From the NCBI RefSeq assembly GCF_900119705.1, contig NZ_LT632322.1, forward strand, positions 1,607,492 to 1,671,491: DNA of 64,000 bases. Direction: 5' to 3'. This DNA is from Murdochiella vaginalis (lineage in GTDB: Bacteria > Bacillota > Clostridia > Tissierellales > Peptoniphilaceae). The position numbers were made by a program, and so were the translations under genes. Position 1 is the first letter of the stretch. Each line of letters opens with the position of its first letter. The notes under the pieces are model-generated. The model saw only the letters and a list, made by a program, of their open reading frames with translations, did not search any database and was not told the DNA's origin. Shown here one piece after another: positions 19,207 to 27,429 of the stretch.

Positions 19207-20048
19207 GCTAATACCTCCTTGTTGTTGAAAACGGTGATGTGCCGTTTCACTTCTTCCTGTGCATGCTTTCGACCGTATTCATTGACCTGATAAAACGTAC
19301 AAGAAGGGTTGTTCTTTAGAGCTTCTCGCAAACCTTCGACGTACGCATCGAGTACACCTGTCGCAATGTTGATCTTTCGAATGCCGTGATCGATGCAGGC
19401 CCGAAACTGTTCGGCGCTGATGCCGCTTCCACCGTGTAAGACCAGAGGGAAGGCGGATGCCCTCGCCAGCTGTTGCAAAAGCGGCATATTCAGCTTGGGT
19501 GTTCCCTTGTAATGCCCATGCGCATTGCCGATTGCAACGGCTAGCGCATCGACGTCGCATTCATTCGAAAACCTTTTCACGTCTTCCAAAGAAGTATATT
19601 GAACGGTTTCTACGTTGTCCGTCGCCTCTTTTCCGCCGATGGACCCGATTTCCGCCTCTACCGATGCTCCATATTGCCTCGCCAGCTCGGTAATGCGCTG
19701 TGTCTTGGCTATATTTTCGGCAATAGCGTTTCGCGAACCGTCATACATGACCGAGCTGAATCCTAAATCCAGCGCTTGGCGAATGGTGTCTTCGGTCAGT
19801 CCATGATCCAAATGCACACAGATCGGCACTTTTGCCTCCTCTGCCGCATGCACCATCATCGGGCCGAGATAGTGTAAGGGAGAATGTGCCAGTCTTCCTT
19901 CCGCAATCTGGATCACAATCGGAGTTTGCTTCTCTTCCGCTGCCGAAATGGTGGCCATCAAAATTTCCATGTTGGGTACCGTAAAACAGCCGACGGCGGA
20001 ATTTTCTTTCTCTGCTTTTTCCAGCAGCGTTTTTAATGTAACCTTCAA
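19203..20048 (-). CDS. iolJ: Class II aldolase, 6-phospho-5-dehydro-2-deoxy-D-gluconate aldolase-like (IolJ)
   Basis: Zinc aldolase of the FbaA/GatY/IolJ group, 281 aa. Seen: VHLDHGL with catalytic Asp and zinc His, the second zinc-His segment GNAHGHYKG, and LHGGSGIS phosphate-binding loop. Coupling with IolC and the semialdehyde dehydrogenase favours cleavage of the deoxygluconate phosphate to DHAP and malonate semialdehyde over a fructose-bisphosphate or tagatose-bisphosphate role. First gene of the operon; AAAGGAGGAATGG precedes the ATG. Confidence 0.85.
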   Translation of the reverse strand: MKVTLKTLLEKAEKENSAVGCFTVPNMEILMATISAAEEKQTPIVIQIAEGRLAHSPLHYLGPMMVHAAEEAKVPICVHLDHGLTEDTIRQALDLGFSSVMYDGSRNAIAENIAKTQRITELARQYGASVEAEIGSIGGKEATDNVETVQYTSLEDVKRFSNECDVDALAVAIGNAHGHYKGTPKLNMPLLQQLARASAFPLVLHGGSGISAEQFRACIDHGIRKINIATGVLDAYVEGLREALKNNPSCTFYQVNEYGRKHAQEEVKRHITVFNNKEVLA

Positions 20049-20104
20049 CCATTCCTCCTTTCTTATTGTGAGCTAATTGAGTGTTTTCTATTCAATATAC
20101 TCAT

Positions 20105-20133
20105 ATACTACAAATGTTTTCCTATTGTGTCAA
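20105..20133 (-). promoter_or_regulatory. Sigma-A promoter of the iol-like operon
   Basis: On the minus strand TTGACA (20128-20133) and TAGTAT (20105-20110) are 17 bases apart, about 55 bases upstream of the iolJ start. Confidence 0.7.
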
Positions 20134-20173
20134 TCTAATTTTTACGTTTTTACACCCTATTAACGCATTTCTA

Positions 20174-20203
20174 TTGCCTATTTGTGGATGCTTATGGTAG
20201 ATT
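20174..20203 (+). promoter_or_regulatory. Possible promoter of the deoR-family regulator gene
   Basis: TTGCCT (20174-20179) and TAGATT (20198-20203) with an 18-base spacer lie 57 bases upstream of the regulator start. Both boxes are imperfect. Confidence 0.3.
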
Positions 20204-20260
20204 GTGAGTAGATTTGGAGCAATATGTTCATAAATTAGAGCAGGTTGATAAGGACGAAAC

Positions 20261-21040
20261 ATGAAAAAAGAGCGCTTATTAGAGTTGGAAAAATTTATTG
20301 ATCAAAACGGTCTTGTTACTATTGACGAATTGTGCGATCAATTTCAGGTATCTCTGAGCACGATTCGACGCGACCTAGATACGTTAGCTGCCGAAAAGAG
20401 TATTCAGAAAGTTTACGGCGGAGCACGATCAATAAAAAATACCGAAGAAGGTTCGTCCCTTCTGAAGTCGTACGACGAACGTCATTCTGCGCATGCCTTA
20501 GAGAAACAAATCATCGCTAAGCAGGCGGCTTCTTTCATCGAAGAAAATGACATCATTTTTATCGATACCGGCAGCTCAACGGTTCCCATTATGGATTTTC
20601 TCCGTCCATTTCATCATTTAACCATCATTACCAATAGTATTTTGGTGTTATTACGCGGGCTGGAATATCCCAATCTAACGGTTGTAGGACTGCCCGGACT
20701 TGTAAAAAGCAAAACAGCTTCTTTGGTTGGAGCCTCATGCCTTGAAGCTATTGAAGCCTATAACTCTGTGTTAAAGTCCTTTATGGCTTGCTCAGCCATT
20801 GACCTCGCCCATGGCGCAAGCAACTCCTCTTTAGAAGAATTTGAGATCAAAAAAAAGATTATTGCCTACAGCCATAAAAAATATCTTCTGGTGGACCATT
20901 CCAAGTTCGACCACGTCGCCCTAAAAACTTTTGCCGAAATTCAGGATTTTGACGGCATTATTACCGATGTAGCTCCCCGGCAAGAGTACGTGCAACATTG
21001 TGATGCAAATCAGGTTCGTTTATATATTGCTAATGTGTAA
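20261..21040 (+). CDS. DeoR-family transcriptional repressor of the iol-like operon
   Basis: 259 aa. The N-terminal winged helix (residues 1-57) has the DeoR signature VSLSTIRRDLDTLAAE. The C-terminal DeoRC sugar-phosphate sensor contains IFIDTGSSTVP and LLVDHSKFDHVALKTF. It is divergent from the iol-like operon with 212 bases between, the classic layout for a local repressor; B. subtilis IolR is also a DeoR protein. The likely inducer is the phosphorylated deoxygluconate intermediate. The gene looks AT-richer than its neighbours. Confidence 0.93.
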   Translation: MKKERLLELEKFIDQNGLVTIDELCDQFQVSLSTIRRDLDTLAAEKSIQKVYGGARSIKNTEEGSSLLKSYDERHSAHALEKQIIAKQAASFIEENDIIFIDTGSSTVPIMDFLRPFHHLTIITNSILVLLRGLEYPNLTVVGLPGLVKSKTASLVGASCLEAIEAYNSVLKSFMACSAIDLAHGASNSSLEEFEIKKKIIAYSHKKYLLVDHSKFDHVALKTFAEIQDFDGIITDVAPRQEYVQHCDANQVRLYIANV

Positions 21041-21078
21041 AGAAAGCAGATAACGCACGGCATAAACAGATATTCCTA

Positions 21079-21170
21079 TGTTCCATGATTGGCGGAAAAG
21101 TATTACCACGATTGGCTGTTTTTTATTACCACGATTGGCGGATTTTTATTACCACGATTGGCGGAAATTC
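21079..21170. repeat. Four tandem 23-bp units
   Basis: Units start at 21079, 21102, 21125 and 21148 with a fixed 23-base period. The core TACCACGATTGGCGG is shared by units 2-4 (one base varies in unit 2) and is degenerate in unit 1; a partial fifth copy (ATTGCCATAC) follows. No ORF crosses it. It could be the multiple transposase-binding sites of a lost insertion-sequence end, or a protein-binding array. Confidence 0.8.
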
Positions 21171-21210
21171 ATTGCCATACGTAGCAAATACGGATAACTA
21201 TCACGAATGA

Positions 21211-21243
21211 AAAACCACGTCTTTCCATCGAAGACGTGGTTTT
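21211..21243. terminator. Bidirectional terminator between deoR and the DDAH-like gene
   Basis: A 13-bp perfect stem (21211-21223 with 21231-21243) has a 7-base loop, with a T-rich run (TTTCTTTCTC) after it on the plus strand. The flanking genes converge on it. Confidence 0.8.
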
Positions 21244-21251
21244 CTTTCTCT

Positions 21252-22028
21252 CTAAAATCGTAGGGAAAGACAGGTCAAACTGCCGTCAATTTTTTTGAAC
21301 TCGTCGGTATCCACCACTTTGACCGGATAACCCCTAGTTTCAATATGCTTCTGTGTAATCGGATTGCCCTTGGGAACCAGTACCGTACCATTGATCCATA
21401 AACTGTTGATGGCGTATAGCTCCTCACGCGGAACGACAAAGCGATCAAAATCGGCAAAGGCCTCCTGCTCGTTCATTGCTTCGCTCACCAAAAGATCGCG
21501 ATGGTCCAAATACACGGCAAAATCCTTCAGATGCAGACCTTCCGTCACGGGAACGGCCGTAACGCTGTAGCCGAAAGGAGCCACGATGTCGGAGAACTGA
21601 CGTACGCCTTCCGCATTCGTGCGCTCGGAAAGCCCGATATAAAACTGCTTGCCCACTTGTAAGACATCTCCCCCTTCCATGTTTCCCGGAGGAGTAAGCG
21701 CAAAAATATGTTCAGGAGAATAATACTTTTCCAGGGCAGCGATAATTTCCTCTTTTTCGCCATGGCGCGATGGCGCCGGAGAATTGGTTACGATAGCGCA
21801 TTCCTTCATAACCACTGCCGGATCTTCCACAAAACACGAATCAGGGTATTGTTCCAGCGGTTCTAACACCAGCACCTCCACACCCAGTTCCTGTAGTGCG
21901 GAAACATAGGCAGCATGCTGCAACAATGCTTTTTCATATACCGGCGTTTTCGTGCTGAACATGCCGGTCGTAATACCTTCCACCATAGATCGGGCAGGTT
22001 TGCGAACAATGGCGTTATGATACTTCAT
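21252..22028 (-). CDS. Dimethylarginine dimethylaminohydrolase (DDAH)/arginine deiminase-related hydrolase
   Basis: 258 aa from ATG 22028 with AAAGGAGT upstream. Guanidine-modifying fold: substrate segment CFVEDPAVV at residues 65-73, GNMEGGDVL (115-123), catalytic His166 (GLHLKD) and catalytic Cys253 in SLTCLSLRF. Family members release citrulline and an amine from methylated arginines or hydrolyse related guanidines. The gene stands alone between two terminators, so context does not narrow the substrate. Confidence 0.88.
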   Translation of the reverse strand: MKYHNAIVRKPARSMVEGITTGMFSTKTPVYEKALLQHAAYVSALQELGVEVLVLEPLEQYPDSCFVEDPAVVMKECAIVTNSPAPSRHGEKEEIIAALEKYYSPEHIFALTPPGNMEGGDVLQVGKQFYIGLSERTNAEGVRQFSDIVAPFGYSVTAVPVTEGLHLKDFAVYLDHRDLLVSEAMNEQEAFADFDRFVVPREELYAINSLWINGTVLVPKGNPITQKHIETRGYPVKVVDTDEFKKIDGSLTCLSLRF

Positions 22029-22094
22029 GTTGACTCCTTTCGTATTTTTCCTTCGTCTTACCTTATCAAACGAATCGAAACGCCGCAATCACAA

Positions 22095-22126
22095 AAACGC
22101 CCTGCACACGGGAGTACAGGGCGTTT
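22095..22126 (-). terminator. Terminator after etfA
   Basis: AAACGCCCTG (22095-22104) pairs with 22117-22126, and on the minus strand the stem runs into TTTTTGTG. It closes the thlA-crt-bcd-etfBA operon. Confidence 0.82.
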
Positions 22127-22165
22127 GCTTATCGAGAACGCGTCTTAAGAAGAGCTTCGTTCGGT

Positions 22166-23185
22166 TTATTGCTCCGCGCTCTTCGCACGGTCTTCTTTCA
22201 CCTTCTCGGTCAGCTTCGGCACAATCTGGAACAGATCACCAACTATGCCGACGTCCGCGACGTTAAAGATCGGGGCCGCAGAGTCTTTGTTGATCGCGAT
22301 GATGTAATCGGATTCTTCCATACCGGCCAAGTGCTGGATCGCGCCGGAGATACCGCAGGCGATGTAGAGCGTCGGACGGACGGTTTTTCCGGTCTGACCG
22401 ACCTGAATTTCCTTGGGTGTCCAACCGGCATCTACCGCAGCACGGGAGCTGGAGACTTCGCCGCCGAGGGCATCCGCCAGATCCTGCAAAATCTTGAAGT
22501 TTTCCGGGCCGCCCATACCACGGCCGCCGGAAACCAGGATTTTCGCTTCCTGAATGTCCACCTTCTTGTGAACGGCTTTGACCACATCTTCAATCTCCAC
22601 AAAGCACTTATTCTTCTCGATCGGCTTCGTGTAGGCAATGATCTCGCCCTTGCGGTTGTGATCGCGAATTTCCTTGACCATAACGCCCGGACGAACCGTC
22701 GCCATTTGCGGACGATGGTTGGAGCAAAGAATCGTCGCCATGAGGTTGCCGCCGAATGCCGGACGGGTCATGCGCAGTTCTTTATTTTCCGGATCGATTT
22801 CCAGCTTGGTGCAGTCTGCTGTAAGACCGGTGTGAATGCGACCGGCAAGGCGCGGTCCCAGATCGCGGCCAATGGCGGTTGCGCCAACCAGCATCGCTTC
22901 CGGTTTATATTCGTTGATGACGTTGGCGAGCACCTGTGTGTACGGCTCGGTGCGATAGTATTTGAGTTCTGGATCATCCGCAACGATGACGCGATCCGCG
23001 CCGTATTCGATGAGCGTTTGGGCCAGATCCGCCATGTTTTCGCCGACGAGAACGGCCGTAACGTTGGTATTCAGATCTTTGGCCAATTCGCGGCCTTTAC
23101 CGATTAATTCCAACGAAACATTGGTCAACTTTCCTTCCACCTGCTCGGCAAAGGTCATGACCCCTTTATAATCCTGTAAATTCAT
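22166..23185 (-). CDS. etfA: Electron transfer flavoprotein alpha subunit
   Basis: 339 aa. N-terminal adenine-nucleotide-hydrolase-like domain and C-terminal FAD domain with SGGRGMGGPENFK, SRAAVDAGW, VGQTGKTVRPTLY and the AINKDSAAPIF flavin contacts. With EtfB it shuttles, or bifurcates, electrons between NADH, ferredoxin and butyryl-CoA dehydrogenase. It follows etfB with a short gap. Confidence 0.97.
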   Translation of the reverse strand: MNLQDYKGVMTFAEQVEGKLTNVSLELIGKGRELAKDLNTNVTAVLVGENMADLAQTLIEYGADRVIVADDPELKYYRTEPYTQVLANVINEYKPEAMLVGATAIGRDLGPRLAGRIHTGLTADCTKLEIDPENKELRMTRPAFGGNLMATILCSNHRPQMATVRPGVMVKEIRDHNRKGEIIAYTKPIEKNKCFVEIEDVVKAVHKKVDIQEAKILVSGGRGMGGPENFKILQDLADALGGEVSSSRAAVDAGWTPKEIQVGQTGKTVRPTLYIACGISGAIQHLAGMEESDYIIAINKDSAAPIFNVADVGIVGDLFQIVPKLTEKVKEDRAKSAEQ

Positions 23186-23197
23186 CCCTGACCTCCC

Positions 23198-23983
23198 TTA
23201 CAGTACGTACTTATCATGCAGACGATCCAAAATGAACTGGACCGATTCATCGACGCCCTTTTCAATCTTCATACCCGGCGCCTTAACCGCCTTCGGGAAA
23301 GACTGCGCCACGCGCGTCGGCGATCCGGCAAGACCGATATTGGAGTCTTCCACGGGTACGTCCGCACGGGTCCAGCGGGTTATTTCATAGTTATCAAAGG
23401 CATCGAAGATGGCGCCCGGCGTCATATAACGCGGGGAGACTGCCTCCTGCAAAGCCGTAACAAGGCAAGGCATCTTAGCGCGAACCATGTGGTAGCCGTC
23501 ATCATACTGACGCTTAACAAGAACGCTGTCGCCATCCACTTCCAAGCTTGCTGCATAGGAAATGTTAGGAATGCCGAGGTGCTCGGACATTTCCGGGCCG
23601 ACCTGCGCCGTATCGCCATCGATCGCCTGACGACCGCAAATGATCAGGTCGTAGTCAATTTTTGAAACCGCAGCGGCAATCGTCGAAGAGGTCGCCCATG
23701 TATCCGCACCGCCGAAAGCACGGTCGGTAACCAGATACGCATCGTCCGCGCCCATGGCGAGCGCTTCGTGCAGAATGGCTTCCGCCTGCGGCGGTCCCAT
23801 GGAAACTACGTCAATGTGCGTATCCGGCGTTTTATCTTTGATGGAAAGCGCAAATTCCAGCGCCGCTTTATCATCCGGATTCATGATCGAGGGAACGCCA
23901 TCGCGAATGAGGGTGCCCTTTACCGGATCGATGCGCACCTCATTGGTATCCGGCACTTGTTTAATGCAAACTACAATTTTCAT
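23198..23983 (-). CDS. etfB: Electron transfer flavoprotein beta subunit
   Basis: 261 aa beginning MKIVVCIKQVPDTNEVRID, the EtfB hallmark. ICGRQAIDGDTAQVGP is the nucleotide-binding region. In clostridial-type Bcd-Etf complexes this subunit holds the bifurcating FAD. It lies between bcd and etfA in the usual order. Confidence 0.97.
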   Translation of the reverse strand: MKIVVCIKQVPDTNEVRIDPVKGTLIRDGVPSIMNPDDKAALEFALSIKDKTPDTHIDVVSMGPPQAEAILHEALAMGADDAYLVTDRAFGGADTWATSSTIAAAVSKIDYDLIICGRQAIDGDTAQVGPEMSEHLGIPNISYAASLEVDGDSVLVKRQYDDGYHMVRAKMPCLVTALQEAVSPRYMTPGAIFDAFDNYEITRWTRADVPVEDSNIGLAGSPTRVAQSFPKAVKAPGMKIEKGVDESVQFILDRLHDKYVL

Positions 23984-23991
23984 GATTCCTC

Positions 23992-25131
23992 CTATTTCAA
24001 CAGGTCGCCACCGACCACCATGAGCATAACTTCCGACGTGCCTTCGTAGATTTCCGTGATCTTGGCATCACGCATCATGCGTTCCACATCGTAATCCACC
24101 ATGTAGCCGTAGCCGCCGAGCAGCTGAACTGCGCGATTCGTGACCCAAGAAGCTGTACGAGCCGCTTTCAGTTTTGCCGTAGCCGCTTCGACGCTGTAGC
24201 GTTTCTGCGTATCTTTTGCGATGGCCGCGCGATAGACAAGCATGCGAGCCGCCTGTACTTCAATTTCCATCTCCGCCAGCTTGAACTGGGTGTTCTGGAA
24301 CTTAGCAAGCGGACGTCCGAACTGTTTACGCTCTTTAACGTACTCTTTGGCGATATCCAGCGCGCCCTGTGCAATGCCCAGCGCCTGCGCGGCGATACCG
24401 ATACGGCCGCCGTCCAGCGTACCCATCGCGATACCGAATCCCTTGCCCTCTTTGCCGACCAAGTTTTCCTTCGGGACACGTACGTTGTTGAAAATCAATT
24501 CGCGAGTGGAGGAGGCGTGAATGCCCATCTTGTCTTCGGCAATGCCGAAGGAGAAACCTTCCATGCCCTTTTCCAGGATGAAGCAGGAAATGCCGTGGTT
24601 GCCTTTGGTGCGATCCGTCATGGCAAAAATGCAGTACACATCCGCATAGCCCGCGTTCGTGATAAAGATCTTGGAGCCGTTGATGACATATTCCTCACCG
24701 TCCAACACCGCCGTCGTCTGCTGACCGGCTGCATCCGTACCAGCTTCCGGTTCGGTCAGACCGAATGCGCCTAACTTTTCGCCTTTGGCCAGCGGAATGA
24801 GATATTTCTGTTTTTGTTGTTCGGAACCGAATTTTTCGATCAGGCTCGCGCAAAGTGAGGTATGTGCGGAAACAATAACGCCCGTCGATGCGCAATGACG
24901 AGACAACTCTTCAACGCACATAGCGTATGTAAGCGTGTCACAACCCTGTCCGCCGTATTCCTTCGCAAAGGGAATGCCTAAAAATCCGTATTTCGCCATC
25001 TTGGCGACCGTTTCTTCCGGAAAACGATGCTCTTTATCGATTTCCTGGGCAAGCGGCTTCACCTCTGCCAGAGAAAAGTCACGAAACAGCTGTTGCGCCA
25101 TCTTGTGCTTTTCACTTAACGTAAAATCCAT
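23992..25131 (-). CDS. bcd: Butyryl-CoA/short-chain acyl-CoA dehydrogenase
   Basis: Reduces crotonyl-CoA to butyryl-CoA with Etf as electron partner. 379 aa from ATG 25131 (GAGGAAAG upstream). FAD segments are GAFGLTEPEAGTDAA and YVINGSKIFITNAG; the catalytic Glu lies in IYEGTSEVML near the C-terminus. Followed by etfB and etfA, as in butyrate producers. Preceded by a 120-base gap with two hairpins. Confidence 0.95.
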   Translation of the reverse strand: MDFTLSEKHKMAQQLFRDFSLAEVKPLAQEIDKEHRFPEETVAKMAKYGFLGIPFAKEYGGQGCDTLTYAMCVEELSRHCASTGVIVSAHTSLCASLIEKFGSEQQKQKYLIPLAKGEKLGAFGLTEPEAGTDAAGQQTTAVLDGEEYVINGSKIFITNAGYADVYCIFAMTDRTKGNHGISCFILEKGMEGFSFGIAEDKMGIHASSTRELIFNNVRVPKENLVGKEGKGFGIAMGTLDGGRIGIAAQALGIAQGALDIAKEYVKERKQFGRPLAKFQNTQFKLAEMEIEVQAARMLVYRAAIAKDTQKRYSVEAATAKLKAARTASWVTNRAVQLLGGYGYMVDYDVERMMRDAKITEIYEGTSEVMLMVVGGDLLK

Positions 25132-25158
25132 TCTTTCCTCCTCCATGTGTCAGGTTCC

Positions 25159-25242
25159 TGCTTTCCCCACGGAAAGCACGCCAATCTTGTTAAAAATTTA
25201 TCCCATAAGCTCAAGAGGAAGAGACCCGAAAACGGGTCTCTT
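25159..25242. other. Two intercistronic hairpins between crt and bcd
   Basis: One 8-bp stem with a 4-base loop lies at 25159-25178 and one 10-bp stem with an AAAA loop (TTTT on the minus strand) at 25219-25242. Neither is followed by a T run on the minus strand, so mRNA processing or stability elements are more likely than terminators. Confidence 0.55.
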
Positions 25243-25252
25243 CGTTCCCCGC

Positions 25253-26032
25253 TTATTGATTGGTAAAATGTTTCTCTTTTCGCTTTTCTAAGAAAGCGGT
25301 CATGCCTTCGACCTGATCGTGCGTCGTAAAGCAATTTGCAAAGGCATCCACTTCCCTCTTGAGGCCTTCTTCCAAAGGAAGGTCCATGCCTTTCTGTAGC
25401 GCCGCTTTGGTCTTTCGAACCGCGATGGGAGCGTTCTTGGCAATGGTCTCTGCAAGCTTCATCGCCTGTGCCATCAGTTCTTGTTGCGGAAAAACCGCGC
25501 TCACCAAACCGATGCGCAAGGCCTCTTCTGCATTGATGGTACGTCCCGACAAGAGCATTTCATTGGCTTTGGACCGCGAGCCGATCAGACGCGCTAAACG
25601 CTGTGTTCCGCCAAAGCCGGGTGTAATGCCCAGGCCGACTTCCGGTTGCCCGAAGATCGCGTTTTCCGAGGCATAGCGGATATCGCAGCTCATCGCAAGC
25701 TCATTGCCGCCGCCAAGCGCATAACCGTTTACCGCTGCGATCACAGGAACAGGCAAAGTCTCCAGCTTTCGCATAATCCGATGGCCTAATTCCGCATAGG
25801 ACCGGGCTTCCGTTTCCCCCAAATCCTTCATCTGCGCAATATCGGCACCTGCCACGAACGCTTTATCGCCCGCGCCCGTCAGGATGACGACACGCACCGC
25901 CTCCAGGTCAATCGCATCAATGGTGTCCTCTAATTCCTGAAGCTCTGCGCTATTTAAAGCGTTCAGTGCCTCCGGACGATGTAACGTGAGAATCTCGATC
26001 TCGCCTCTTCGCTCACGTTGAATGATGCCCAT
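25253..26032 (-). CDS. crt: 3-hydroxybutyryl-CoA dehydratase (crotonase)
   Basis: Dehydrates 3-hydroxybutyryl-CoA to crotonyl-CoA. 259 aa from ATG 26032, two bases after the thlA stop. Crotonase landmarks: LHRPEALNALN, the oxyanion-hole segment AFVAGADIAQM, and GGGNELAMSCDIRYASENAIFGQPE split around the two catalytic glutamates. Context fixes the short-chain role. Confidence 0.94.
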   Translation of the reverse strand: MGIIQRERRGEIEILTLHRPEALNALNSAELQELEDTIDAIDLEAVRVVILTGAGDKAFVAGADIAQMKDLGETEARSYAELGHRIMRKLETLPVPVIAAVNGYALGGGNELAMSCDIRYASENAIFGQPEVGLGITPGFGGTQRLARLIGSRSKANEMLLSGRTINAEEALRIGLVSAVFPQQELMAQAMKLAETIAKNAPIAVRKTKAALQKGMDLPLEEGLKREVDAFANCFTTHDQVEGMTAFLEKRKEKHFTNQ

Positions 26033-26034
26033 AC

Positions 26035-27222
26035 TTATTTCACTTTCCGCACAACAGCTGCACATCCCATGCCGCCGCCGATGCACAGTGTTGCCAGACC
26101 CAGATCCGCTTCCTCGCGACGCAGCATCTCATAGATCAGTGTTGTCAAGATACGAGCGCCCGAGCATCCCACCGGATGGCCAAGTGCAATAGCGCCACCA
26201 TTGACATTGACTTTGTTTTCATCCAGCTTTAATTCTTTCACCACCGCTACGGATTGTGCCGCAAAGGCTTCGTTAGATTCCACCAGGTCAAAGTCGGTCG
26301 GTTTGATATCCAGACGCTTGCAGATCTTCTTGGTGGCTTCGATGGGGCCAACGCCCATGATTTTTGGCTCGACGCCGGCGAGTGTTCCACCCAACCATTC
26401 CACTTGCGGTTTAAGGCCCAATTCCTTCATCTTCTCTTCGGAAACGAGGATCATGGCCGATGCGCCGTTGTTAATACCGGAGCTGTTGCCGGCTGTCACA
26501 ATGCCGTCTTTCTTGAAGGCCGGACGTAACTTTGCCAAAATTTCCGGCGTTTGGCCTTCGCGAATGCCCTCATCCGTATCGAAGGTGATGGTTTCTTTCT
26601 TGAGTTTGATCTCCATCGGAACAATTTCATCCTTAAAGCGGCCGGCATTGCGTGCTTCTTCCGCACGGTTCTGACTTCTTGCCGAGAAGGCATCCAGTTC
26701 CTCGCGCGTGATGCCGTATTTTTCCGCTACGTTTTCCGCCGTGATGCCCATGTGGAAATCGTTAAAAGCATCCCACAACGCATCATTCACCATGGTATCC
26801 ACGATCGTGGCGTTATTCATGCGATAGCCGAAACGGCCTTTCATCATGGCATACGGTGCCATGGCCATGTTTTCGGTGCCGCCGGCGATGACAATATCCG
26901 CTTCGCCTGTTTGAATCAGACGCGCCGCAGTGTTTACCGCTTCGAGGCCGGAGCCGCAGACTACATTCAGCGTTACCGCAGGAGTCTCAACAGGCAGTCC
27001 GGAATTGATTGCAACCTGTCTGGCCACGTTTTGACCCTGACCGGCCTGTAATACGTTTCCCATGTACACGAAATCCACTTGTTCCGGTTTTACGCCGGCG
27101 CGTTTCATGGCTTCCCGAACGACAACTTCTCCCAGTTTGACCGCCGGTGTGTCCTTTAATACACCCGACATGGTGCCGATTGCCGTACGAACGGCGCCGG
27201 TAATAAATACTTTACGTGTCAT
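26035..27222 (-). CDS. thlA: Acetyl-CoA C-acetyltransferase (thiolase)
   Basis: Condenses two acetyl-CoA to acetoacetyl-CoA, the entry step to butyrate. 395 aa from ATG 27222. The acylated Cys is in NVVCGSGLEA, the catalytic His in GGAIALGHPVGCSG and the second Cys in CIGGGMG. It has its own promoter at 27315-27342 and heads the crt-bcd-etfB-etfA transcript. The next enzyme, 3-hydroxybutyryl-CoA dehydrogenase, is not encoded nearby. Confidence 0.96.
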   Translation of the reverse strand: MTRKVFITGAVRTAIGTMSGVLKDTPAVKLGEVVVREAMKRAGVKPEQVDFVYMGNVLQAGQGQNVARQVAINSGLPVETPAVTLNVVCGSGLEAVNTAARLIQTGEADIVIAGGTENMAMAPYAMMKGRFGYRMNNATIVDTMVNDALWDAFNDFHMGITAENVAEKYGITREELDAFSARSQNRAEEARNAGRFKDEIVPMEIKLKKETITFDTDEGIREGQTPEILAKLRPAFKKDGIVTAGNSSGINNGASAMILVSEEKMKELGLKPQVEWLGGTLAGVEPKIMGVGPIEATKKICKRLDIKPTDFDLVESNEAFAAQSVAVVKELKLDENKVNVNGGAIALGHPVGCSGARILTTLIYEMLRREEADLGLATLCIGGGMGCAAVVRKVK

Positions 27223-27314
27223 GTTTCCCCCTTCACTCTCGTTTGAATGGCCTTGTTTTCCTTTGCAGACAGGCCACGGTTTAGACGGTACAAAAGCCGT
27301 CACGCCTATCCTTT

Positions 27315-27342
27315 ATTCTATCGCTTTCCCGCACGCTGTCAA
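27315..27342 (-). promoter_or_regulatory. Sigma-A promoter of the thlA operon
   Basis: On the minus strand TTGACA (27337-27342) and TAGAAT (27315-27320) are separated by 16 bases, about 90 bases upstream of the thlA start. Confidence 0.68.
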
Positions 27343-27429
27343 ATCATTCACAATGATGTCGTGCGCCGGGTTCCCCTTTCTTGCACGGTATTTGACCGTA
27401 TCGGCAAACCCCTTGACCGCTTATTTTTT

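Larger units (their letters stand above)
20065..20208. promoter_or_regulatory. Three CACAAT direct-repeat boxes in the iol/deoR divergent region
   Basis: Reading the minus strand, CTCACAATAAG, GACACAATAGG and CTCACAATCTA lie at about 20063-20073, 20122-20132 and 20199-20209. The middle copy overlaps the -35 box of the operon promoter. Same-orientation repeats suit DeoR/IolR-type repressors. Function is inferred. Confidence 0.4.

Noticed and set aside
21079..21170. CRISPR array
   Set aside because: Repeats are contiguous with no unique spacers, and no cas genes are present.
22169..23107. 312-codon plus-strand ORF opposite etfA
   Set aside because: Mirror of etfA codons; the etfA frame carries all flavoprotein motifs.
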